Position numbers and translations under genes: made by a program. This document shows, one piece after another, positions 56,609 to 64,000 of a stretch of DNA of 64,000 bases. The DNA lies in the NCBI GenBank assembly GCA_037953745.1, contig JBAKBP010007654.1:33804-97803 (forward strand), given 5' to 3'. Numbering within the stretch: the first letter of the stretch is position 1; each line of letters starts with the position of its first letter. The notes beneath the pieces were generated by a model, which did no database searches, was not told the DNA's origin, and saw only the letters and a list, made by a program, of their open reading frames with translations. This DNA comes from Lithodes maja (lineage: Eukaryota > Arthropoda > Malacostraca > Decapoda > Lithodidae).

Positions 56609-57661
56609 ACTTGAGCAATAGCCTAGGGCAGAATGTTGCTATCATGAGCAATCTGGAGACAAAGTTATCTCATCGAACCCCTGAGGAGAGGCAGAAATTC
56701 ACGGCTTTACTCCAGAAGTACCATCAAGTGTTCCGAGATACTCCAGAAAGAACAACTATTTTGATGCACGATGTTGATGTTGGAGATGCAAAGCCAATTA
56801 AGCTGCCAGCATACCGTGTGAATCCCTTGAAGGTTCCCCTGATCCAGAAGGAGATTGACTACCTACTCACCCACAAGATGATTGAGCCCTGCCAAAGTGA
56901 ATGGAGTTCTCCTGTCACCTTATTTCCTAAACCAGGTGGACCACAACGGCTTTGTATTGACTATAGATGTGTTAACCAGATCACCAAAACAGACACCTAC
57001 CCAATACCTCGCATGGAAGATTGTATAGATAGGATTGGAAAGGCGCAGTACATCAGTAAGTTTGACTTGTTAAAGGGATATTGGCAAGTACCTATGACTC
57101 AGCGTGCTAGGGATATCTCATGTTTTGTAACTCTTGGTAAGACTTTTGCATGTTCTGTGATGCCATATGGTATGAAAAATGCACCTGCAATATTTCAAAA
57201 ACTCATGAACATTATAACCGAGGGTTTGGAAGGATGTGTTGTGTGTATTGATGATGTATTGATCTTTAGTGACACTTGGAAAGATCATCTATACCATGTC
57301 AGTAACTTTCTTGATAGTTTGGTTCAGGCTAATCTTGTTGCTAATCTATCAAATTGTAAATATGGTCAACCTAAAGTACAGTATCTGGGTTATGTGATTG
57401 GTAATGGACAAGTTGTGCCACCAGGGGCTAAAGTTCAGGTGATAAATGATCTTTCCAGACCTAAGAATAGAAAAGAATTGCAAAGATTTTTTGGTATGGT
57501 AGGATACTACCGCCGGTTTGTTCTAAATTTCTCAATCCTTGTGTCACCACTCACAGATCTTCTGACAAAGGGAGTTCAATTTGAGTGGAATGAAGCGTGT
57601 GAATCCTCTTTCAACAAACTCAAAGCTATCCTGTTGAGTCAGCCAGTGCTTTCCACCCCTA
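56605..57661 (+). pseudogene. Gypsy-3 reverse transcriptase, truncated before RNase H
   Basis: Open from an ATG at 56605 (ATGA overlap with the upstream stop, probably a frameshifted single polyprotein). RT blocks: LMHDVDVGDAKPIKLPAYRV, LCIDYRCVNQ, KFDLLKGYWQVP, PYGMKNAPAIFQ, then CIDD (57244-57255) in place of the usual Y-x-D-D, and GMVGYYRRFV. Coding stops in a perfect palindrome (57662-57698). The RNase H part found in copies 1 and 2 is missing. Tyr-to-Cys at the active site is another sign of decay. Confidence 0.85.
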
Positions 57662-57698
57662 ACGAGCAATAAGAATATATTATATTCTTATTGCTCGT
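57662..57698. repeat. Perfect 18-bp palindrome at the gypsy-3 deletion junction
   Basis: Arms 57662-57679 and 57681-57698 are exact reverse complements with one T between. The right arm is ordinary LTR sequence (also at about 49967-49984). The left arm exists only as its inverted copy, appended to the broken RT. Confidence 0.9.
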
Positions 57699-57868
57699 CC
57701 TGAAGAGACTGATTTTTATTTGTTACATATTGATACTTACTTTAATTAAATTAAAAATTTGTTTTCTAGTAGTTTCCTTGAACCTGGATATTTTGAGGTG
57801 TAAGTTGACATTAGTCTTGAATTTAAAGTTAGCCTATTGTTTGTGTCATTTCACCTCGCCCATAAACA
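57681..57868 (+). repeat. Gypsy-3 3' LTR remnant
   Basis: It matches the end of the 5' LTR (49965-50101 + 52400-52464). It retains the uninterrupted TTGACATTAGTC target at 57805-57816 and ends near CACCTCGCCC. Confidence 0.82.
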
Positions 57869-57972
57869 TAACAGTATGATGACATAATATATGACAGGTG
57901 TATGAGTGTAACAGTTTTGTGAATGTGACAGATATGTAAGTGTATGATGACACATATATGACAGATGTATGA
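57869..57972 (+). repeat. Minisatellite block flanking LINE-2 copy 2 (left)
   Basis: Repeats of TATGACAGATGTATGAGTG / GTGAATGTGACAG type. The same array resumes at 59737-59995 on the other side of LINE-2 copy 2. Confidence 0.7.
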
Positions 57973-59029
57973 GTGTGTGGGGAAATGTTGAGGTATGGTG
58001 GTGAGATAGTGATCGAATGGGTATGGAAAATGTGCAAACTAGCATGGGAGAACGGGAGTGCACCCGATGACTGGAAGACTGGCATAATAGTTCCCCTATA
58101 TAAGGGGAAAGGGGAAAGAGGAAAGTGTGGTAACCACCGAGGAATATGTCTTCTAAGCGTAGTAGGGAAGGTGTACAATAGGGTAGTGATTGAGAGAGTG
58201 AGAGTGAGAACGGAGAAATGGGTAGGCGACGAGCAGGGAGGTTTAAGGAAGAGAAGAGGATTTGTAGATCAGATTTGTACCCTAAATTGTGTTGTGGAGA
58301 AATATCTGGAGATGCAACAAAAGGTGTATGTTGCCTTTATGGACTTGGAGAAGGCCTATGACAGAGTGGATAGAGAAGGTATGTGGAAAGTACTTAGAAT
58401 ATACGGAGTAGATGGCAAGTTGCTGAAAGCAGTGAAGAGCGTGTATGAGGGTGCAAAGGCGGCAGTACGTGTGGAGAATGAGCAGAGCGAGTTCTTTGAC
58501 CAGAATGTTGGGTTGAAATGGGTGTGTGATGTTTCCGTGGTTGTTAACTGTATATATGGATGGAGTCATGAAAGAAATACTAGGAAGAGCAGTGGATGTT
58601 GGTGTATTGCTGAAAAGGCAGGGAAATGAGAGGAAGCTGTCTATACTGCTGTTTGCGGATGATACAGTTCTGATGAGCGATAATCAATGGGAGTTGCAGG
58701 GTCTGGTAAATGAGTTTAGAACAGTGTGCGAAAAACGGAATTTGAAGGTAAATGCAGGGAAGAGCAAGGTTATGGTCTTCGAAAGGGGTGAAGTCACAGA
58801 GTGTGAGGTGAAGTTGAACGGTCAGGCTATGGAGATCGTCAACTCTTTTAAGTATTTGGGCAGTGTGTTGAGTAAAGATGGGAGTATGGATGAAGAAGTG
58901 CGGGAGAGGGTACAATAGGGGAAGAGGGTTGTAGGAACGCTGAAAGCAGTAACAAGACATAGGGTGATCAGTATGGAAGTGAAGAAGTCCTGGCATGACA
59001 GTGTGGTAATCCCGACACTGACTTACGGT

Positions 59030-59123
59030 AGCAAAGCATGAACGTTGGTTGAGAGACTCAGACCACGAGTGAGAGCAGCAAAGCATGAACGTTGGTTGAG
59101 AGACTCAGACCACGAGTGAGAGC
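59030..59123 (+). repeat. 47-bp tandem duplication in LINE-2 copy 2
   Basis: The unit starting AGCAAAGCATGAACGTTGG occurs at 59030 and again at 59077. It is absent from copy 1 and not a multiple of three, so it adds a frameshift. Confidence 0.85.
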
Positions 59124-59143
59124 GGTGAACATGAGTTACTTAA

Positions 59144-59431
59144 CCCGTTGAGTACCGTAGGATACATTAATAAAAGTCCCCAGCAGTCCCAAGCACTGTG
59201 GCTATAATGGCAGGAGAGACCACCTTTTCACCTCAAGAGATGAGGCAAGACTGGATCTCTCCCTTTTTTTTTTTTTTTTTTTTTACAAGGCTTAAAAAAA
59301 AAAAAAAAAAAAAAAAAAAGCCTTGTACAGGCAGCTACAAGACAAATACATTACTGACGAATATGCTCGGGCCTGGGACTGTGGAGTTACTTATCTACTG
59401 ACGAATATACTCGGGCCTGGGACTGTAAGGG
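59144..59431 (+). mobile_element. TTAA element family C (288 bp) in LINE-2 copy 2
   Basis: TTAA at 59140-59143 and 59432-59435, with ends CCCGTTGAGTACC..GACTGTAAGGG. Inside is T21 (59264-59284), then ACAAGGCTT, A26 and AAGCCTTGT, a strong hairpin. TACTGACGAATAT.CTCGGGC followed by CTGGGACTGT is repeated twice next to the right end. LINE-2 copy 1 shows the unoccupied TTAA at 50471-50474 in matching sequence. Non-autonomous, piggyBac-like. Confidence 0.85.
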
Positions 59432-59736
59432 TTAAGAAGTGCGTGCAGAGTTACATGGAGGGATAGACAGACGAATGAGGAACTAAGAAGGAGGTGTGGT
59501 GTGGAGGTAGATGTGCTGGAAAGTGTGAAAAGGAACAACTTGAGATGGTTCGGCCATATGGAAAGTATAGAAAGCGAGAGAATGACTAAGAGGGTGTATG
59601 AGAGCGAGGTGGAAGGACAGAGAGGGAGAGGTAAACCGAAGGAGAGGTGGAAGGATGGAGTGAGGAAGCATGTGGATGAAAGCAGTGCTGGTTGGGAGGA
59701 GGGGCGTTGACTGACTGGGGACGGTTCATTCGTGGC

Positions 59737-59995
59737 CAGGTGTGTGGTAGATGTGTAAGTGTATGATGACATTATATATGACAGGTGTATGAGTGCAACA
59801 GTTGTGTGAATGTGACAGATGTGTAAGTGTATGATGACACATATATGACAGGTATATGACTGTAACAGTTGTGTGAATGTGACAGGTGTGTGGTATATGT
59901 GTAAGTGTATGATGACATATATATGACAGATGTATGAGTGTAACAGTTGTGTAAATGTGACAGGTGTGTGGCAGATGTGTAAGTGCATGATGACA
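59737..59995 (+). repeat. Minisatellite block flanking LINE-2 copy 2 (right)
   Basis: About 80-bp units built from GTGTATGATGACAT, ATGACAGGTGTATGAGTG, TAACAGTTGTGTGAATGTG and ACAGGTGTGTGGTAGATG. A related unit lies near 24600-24665. It ends where LINE-3 begins. Confidence 0.75.
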
Positions 59996-60310
59996 TGCAC
60001 TCAGTAGATAAAGCTCCTGGTCCAGATGAAATTCCTCCAATAGTACTTAAAAATTACTCCTTGGTGCTCGCTCCTGTATTGGCAAAAAGATTCCGTCTGT
60101 GTACTCATACCTCATGCTTCCCAGTATCCTGGAAAGAAGAAAACATCCATCCAGTTCCTAAAAATGTGCCTCTTCAGATCCATCAAACTACAGACCAATA
60201 GCTATAACTTCCACTCTTGGTAAAGTCTTTGAAATTATATAAAATAATCACGTAATTAAGCATCTTGAGAATAATAAACTAATCAGTGATAGGCAATATT
60301 ATGGTTTTAG

Positions 60311-60384
60311 ACGATGTCGATCAACTGCAGACATTCTTTGCCTTCTTACGATGTCGATCAACTGCAGACATTCTTTGCCTTCTT
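60311..60384 (+). repeat. 37-bp tandem duplication in LINE-3 RT
   Basis: ACGATGTCGATCAACTGCAG plus 17 further bases is repeated exactly (60311 and 60348). It shifts the frame in the RT. Confidence 0.9.
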
Positions 60385-60818
60385 ACGCATCAAATCAACC
60401 AAGCTACAGACCAACATGGTGAAATACATACAATAGCACTGGATATATCAAAGGCATTTGATAGAGTCTGGCATCAATCCTTATTGTCGAAAATGTCACA
60501 CTACGGCCTTGCATCATTAGTTCCACTAATTTCTTCTTATCTTCATAACAGAAAAATACGTGTAATGGTAGATGGCCTTTATTCTCAATTTAACTCAATA
60601 AATGCTGGTGTTCCCTAGGGATCAGTTTTGGCCCCAACTCTGTTCCTCATTCATATCAATGATCTCATATCTACCACTCATAATCCAATACATTCCTACG
60701 CAGATGACTCAACACTCCACAGTTCCTTCACATTTACCAATTCTTTCACCCAACCTGATCTTATAAATTCAAAAATAAACACTGCAATTTCTCTGAACCA
60801 GGACCTTTCTAGAATTAA

Positions 60819-61458
60819 CCTGTTAAGCGCTAAATAGCCCTAGGAGCTAGGGTAGTTATTTGTGTATTTCTAGCCTTGGATTCTGACAGAATTCGTTATA
60901 TTTACAATATAGACCATTATTTGTTTTCGGTATGCTTTTATTTTACATATATGATGTATATATGAACCTTCAAGAGTGCTAAAATAAGTGGGAAAAGCAT
61001 TTGGGTGGTGAAAACCTAAGATATTGGCCACCCGATCGTAATGTCAGGCGAGAGAGAGCTGCAGTCAACCCTCCTCTCTCGCTGTCTGTGAGGTAACTGA
61101 GGGCGGCGGGGCGGTCTGGGCTGGTGTGTGTGTGGTACATATCGATCTTTTCTGCAACCCACTTGTGCTACATTATCGCGGGAGAGAAAAATAACCGATA
61201 AATGATGATAATAAGAGGGAAAATAGGTGATAATTGAGGAGGGGAGGGAGGGGGGAATAAGGTGGGGAAGGAGGGGAGGGGGGTGGGTGAGATTTACATG
61301 GATGAGTACTGGAGGGGAATTATCTCACCTAGAGACAATTTTTTTTTTTTTGATAGGCCCTTTTTTTTTTTGGAAAGCTTTTTTTATGGTCCTGCTTCCG
61401 TGAGGCCTATCGCGTTCCCTATAGGAAGCCTTCCGTGAGGCCTATCGCGCTTGCCGGG
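60819..61458 (+). mobile_element. TTAA element family B, copy 2 (640 bp) in LINE-3
   Basis: TTAA at 60815-60818 and 61459-61462. Ends CCTGTTAAGCGCTAAATAG..GCTTGCCGGG. It has the same orientation and content as 44112-44760, including the duplicated TTCCGTGAGGCCTATCGCG at the right end. The LINE frame reads ..DLSRI / NEWGQK.. in phase when it is removed. Confidence 0.88.
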
Positions 61459-62148
61459 TTAATGAATGGGGACAAAAGAATCTAGTTTCCTTTAATGCAC
61501 AGAAAACCAAGTACATTCAATTTTCTAACTGACAGAATCTCACTGACTCCCATATATTTTTAATGATGTAAATATTCCCACTTCCCCTAGTACTGACATT
61601 CTCGGTGTAACATTAACTACTAACTTGAGCTGGACACATTATGTTAGAAGCATTGCTAAGAATGCCTCTAAAAAACTGGGACTCCTGTACAGAGTTTGAG
61701 AATTCTTCACTGACGAGCAGTTGGCCGTAACATATAAAAGTCATGTGCGTTCTCAGGTGGATTACTGTTCACCTCTGTGGAGTGGAAGTGGAGTGGTTGC
61801 ATTGAGTCAGTTGGACAACATTCAAAATAAAGCTATTAAATTAATCAATAACCCTGCAATCACACAGGACCTTCCTACATTATCCATACGAAGAAACGTT
61901 GCATCCCTTGCATTATTCTACAGATATCTTCACAGCAATTGTTCCGAAGAAATTGCTTCAATTGTGCCGCCTCTCAAAATCTTTCCCCGTAGAACTAGGG
62001 CAGCTGAGAGCGCCCATGAATTTACACTTTCTCCTCCACAATGCAGAACTTCTGCTTATCAAAATTAATTTATCCCAAGAACTACTACTCTTTGGAATTC
62101 ACTTCCCTCGAGTTGCTTTCCACAAACTTACAATCTACAACAGTTTAA

Positions 62149-62627
62149 CCCTTCCAGCCCGGGTGTCATTGTGCAAGGACACCGCGAAAATAGGGCAGCA
62201 GCCCGGGTGTCCTTTCAGCAGATAGTAAGCTTGAAAGCCTATTCAGCTTGGTCTGAACGCTGTGCGTCCGACGCATGTAAACAAAGCCGATCGTTGCGTC
62301 ACCGCACCTCCGAAAACAATAAGGAGACGTCGGATCAATGTTATTGTTGTGACGTCAGACGAAATTAGTGTCTGAAAAGCTCCGATATTGTCAACATCGC
62401 GGCAAAATTCCCTCACTGAAATCGTCATCACAACTGAACCAGTTATCTTAGAGAGCTCTACTCAACACCAGTCTACAGATTGAAAACCGCCCTACGTTTA
62501 TAGATGCGTGGGAAATTTCTAGCAGTTAAAATAAACTAAAATACGGTAGCCTAGGCCTAGACGTTTTTCGGCCAGATCACCCGGATACGACCTCCGTCCT
62601 TTGGAGGACCAGCCCGGGCCACGAGGG
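62149..62627 (+). mobile_element. TTAA element family D (479 bp) in LINE-3
   Basis: TTAA at 62145-62148 and 62628-62631. Ends CCCTTCCAGCCCGGG..CCACGAGGG. CAGCCCGGGTGTC occurs twice near the left end and CCAGCCCGGGCC near the right. It interrupts the last codons of LINE-3; the two halves join in one frame (QQF / KSSC). No ORF of note. Confidence 0.8.
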
Positions 62628-62745
62628 TTAAATCCAGTTGTTACAAACATTTTATGAATGGAGGATGCCTTTAGGCACATGGACCTTTTTGTTTTATCTG
62701 TGTTTTTCCTTTCTCCTTCATTGTCTCTTAAAAACAAAAACAAAT

Positions 62746-62929
62746 GTACGGACGGTCGAGGTTAATAATTAGTGTTGTCAGATACTTCACAAAGTTTCGG
62801 ACACTGACTAATACTCTGAGGGATAAGCACTTTTCCCAGTAACTATAAAGGTACCAAAAACACTTGTTGAGCGAAAACCACTGGAATCAATGACAACACT
62901 TAATACCCCCGATTGTACATGTGAATGAC
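62746..62929. other. Short non-coding stretch
   Basis: About 180 bp between LINE-3 and the terminal minisatellite. Nothing recognised. Confidence 0.5.
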
Positions 62930-64000
62930 AATGTGTGTGACAGATATGTATAATATGATGTTGTGTGTGACAGATGTAGATGTATGTCAGATGTATATGT
63001 ATATTGTGAATGACAGTGTTTGTGACATGTACAGTATGTATGATAATGTATGTATGATTATGTATGTGACAGATGTACTGTACATGACTGTATATTGTAT
63101 GTGACAGATGTACCTGACTGTATATTGTGTATGACATATGTACATGACTGTATATTGTGTGTGACATATGTACATGACTGTATAATATTATGTGTGACAG
63201 ATGTACATGACTGTATATTGTGTGTGACAGATGTACCTGACTGTATATTGTGTATGACATAATTATGTACATGACTGAATATTGTGTGTGACACATATGT
63301 ACATGACTGTATATTATGTGTGACAGATGTACATGACTGTATATTGTGTGTGACATATGTATATGACTGTATATTATGTGTGACAGATGTACATGACTGT
63401 ATATTGTGTGTGACAGATGTACATGACTGTATATTGTGTGTGACATATGTACATGACTGTATATTATGTGTGACAGATGTACATGACTGTATATTGTATG
63501 TGACATATGTACATGACAATATTGTGTGACAGATGTACATGACTGTATATTGTGTGTGACAGATGTACATGACTGTATATTGTGTGTGGCAGATGTACAT
63601 GACTGTATATTGTATGTGACAGATGTACATGACTGTATATTGTATGTGACAGATGTACATGACTGTATATTGTATGTGACAGATGTACATGACTGTATAT
63701 TGTGTGTGACAGATGTACATGACTGTATATTGTGTGTGACAGATGTACATGACTGTATATTGTGTGTGACAGATGTACATGACTGTATATTGTGTGTGAC
63801 AAATGTACATGAATGTATATTGTGTGTGACAGATGTACATGATTGTATGTGACAAATTTACATGACTGTATATTGTGTGTGACAGATGTATATGACTGTA
63901 TATTGTATGTGACAGATTTACATGACTGCATATTGTATGTGACAGATGTACATGACTGTATATTGTGTGTGACAGATGTACATGACTGTATATTGTGTGT
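62930..64000. repeat. 30-bp minisatellite array (runs off the window)
   Basis: The consensus unit is GTGACAGATGTACATGACTG followed by TATATTGTGT, 30 bp. It is highly regular from about 63300 and degenerate at the left edge. Since 30 is a multiple of three, several frames on both strands stay open for hundreds of codons. Those frames are products of the repeat, not genes. At least 30 units are present. Confidence 0.92.

Larger units (their letters stand above)
49965..57868 (+). mobile_element. Gypsy-3: old Ty3/gypsy element with integrase before RT, heavily nested and truncated
   Basis: A direct repeat (49965-50101 plus 52400-52464, and 57681-57868) marks the ends of the two LTRs. Between them are a PBS (TGGCGACCTTG at 52467), gag, protease, integrase and then RT, in the same unusual order as gypsy copies 1 and 2 but with strongly diverged protein. 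Three foreign elements interrupt it: a LINE-2 fragment (50102-52399), a SINE (about 52775-52984) and a TTAA element (54201-54807). RT breaks off at a palindrome at 57662 with RNase H lost. The 5' start is undetermined. Confidence 0.82.
57979..59709 (+). pseudogene. LINE-2 copy 2 reverse transcriptase, frameshifted
   Basis: The first part runs to about 58525 with IVPLYKGKG, GICLLSVVGKVYNRVV, DEQGGLRKRRG and VAFMDLEKAYDRVD. A shift near 58525 then leads to YMDGVMKEIL and the active site FADD (LLFADDTVLM), followed by a thumb with FKYLGSVLS. A TAG near 58916 and a stop at the YGSKA position end the open stretch. The C-terminal NLRWFGHME tail is at 59501-59710, beyond the TTAA element. Non-functional. 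Confidence 0.8.
57973..59736 (+). mobile_element. LINE-2 copy 2 (RTE-like), 5'-truncated, inside a minisatellite
   Basis: Plus-strand relative of 50102-52399, starting within the RT (GEMLRYGGEIVIEW). It ends just before the minisatellite resumes, near TTCATTCGTGGCC. It carries the 288-bp TTAA element at 59144-59431 and a 47-bp tandem duplication at 59030-59123. Confidence 0.83.
59998..62643 (+). pseudogene. LINE-3 reverse transcriptase, decayed
   Basis: Pieces in order: KAPGPDEIPPIVLKN; a short frame to 60200 followed by a shift; a GFRR..STADILCLLTHQ block doubled by a 37-bp tandem duplication; ALDISKAFDRVWH; then GVP followed by a TAG where Gln is expected and GSVLAP; and YADD (60697-60708). 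After the TTAA element: NEWGQKNLVSFNAQKT, ILGVTLTTNLSW, a TGA in RV-EFF, and SQVDYCSPLWSGSG. The C-terminus RTTTLWNSLP continues beyond the second TTAA element as KSSCYKHF. Non-functional. Confidence 0.8.
59996..62745 (+). mobile_element. LINE-3: Jockey/I-type non-LTR retrotransposon, 5'-truncated
   Basis: It starts within the RT next to the minisatellite and ends in an A-rich stretch (AAAAACAAAAACAAA, near 62731). Two TTAA elements (60819-61458 and 62149-62627) are inserted in its coding region. The clade assignment is tentative. Confidence 0.78.

Noticed and set aside
63058..63931. Long open frames of up to 265 codons on both strands
   Set aside because: They are translations of a 30-bp tandem repeat (HTQYTVMYIC-type periodicity). 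A unit divisible by three keeps frames open without selection.

Overview
This is eukaryotic DNA, most plausibly from an arthropod and perhaps a decapod crustacean. The basis is the mix of CR1-like and RTE-like LINEs, Ty3/gypsy elements, a tRNA-derived SINE, TTAA-flanked miniature transposons, simple repeats and one NACHT/NLR-type immune exon. I see no operons, no CRISPR array and no structural RNA genes. About 80% of the window is transposable elements, many nested in each other. The only convincing host-gene sequence is the NACHT exon at 19428-21018.

Layout. 1-2177: diverged inverted and direct repeats, then the GC-richer leader of a LINE. 2178-7087: CR1-like LINE-1 with a PHD-like finger and CCHC knuckles in ORF1 and EN plus RT in ORF2, split by a TTAA element. 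7088-9812: spacer and an unrecognised SR-rich gag-like ORF. 9813-19427: gypsy copy 1, with an intact gag-pol ORF. 19428-21018: NACHT exon, cut at its 5' side by the LTR. 21996-23704: minus-strand solo LTR of a related family. 23845-24427: two small TTAA elements. 25253-34816: gypsy copy 2, intact, with 4-bp target duplication ACGG. 35028-48378: minus-strand gypsy-4 with 3.3-kb LTRs, target duplication CTTGT, a decayed pol and no RNase H. About 49450-57868: decayed gypsy-3, carrying a LINE-2 fragment in its 5' LTR, a SINE in gag, a TTAA element at the gag/protease junction and a palindrome where RT is truncated. 57973-59736: second LINE-2 copy, inside a minisatellite and itself carrying a TTAA element. 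59996-62745: LINE-3 with two TTAA elements. 62930-64000: 30-bp minisatellite.

Two themes stand out. First, gypsy copies 1 and 2, and the decayed gypsy-3, encode gag-protease-integrase-RT-RNase H, i.e. integrase before RT. That is the Copia-like order known from the Gmr1-like branch of Ty3/gypsy. Copies 1 and 2 are very young: open ORFs of 1723 and 1706 aa, with about 5 and 2 LTR differences noticed by eye. Second, at least seven short elements are bounded by TTAA duplications with CC(C/T)/(G)GG-type ends, as expected for non-autonomous piggyBac-like transposons. Five lie in retroelement coding sequence. For all five, treating one TTAA plus the element as inserted puts the two host coding halves back in one frame. 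Three of the families also share a two-copy direct repeat at one end.

Element boundaries rest on direct comparison of copies inside this window. Clade names, host taxonomy and promoter roles are inference from motifs.
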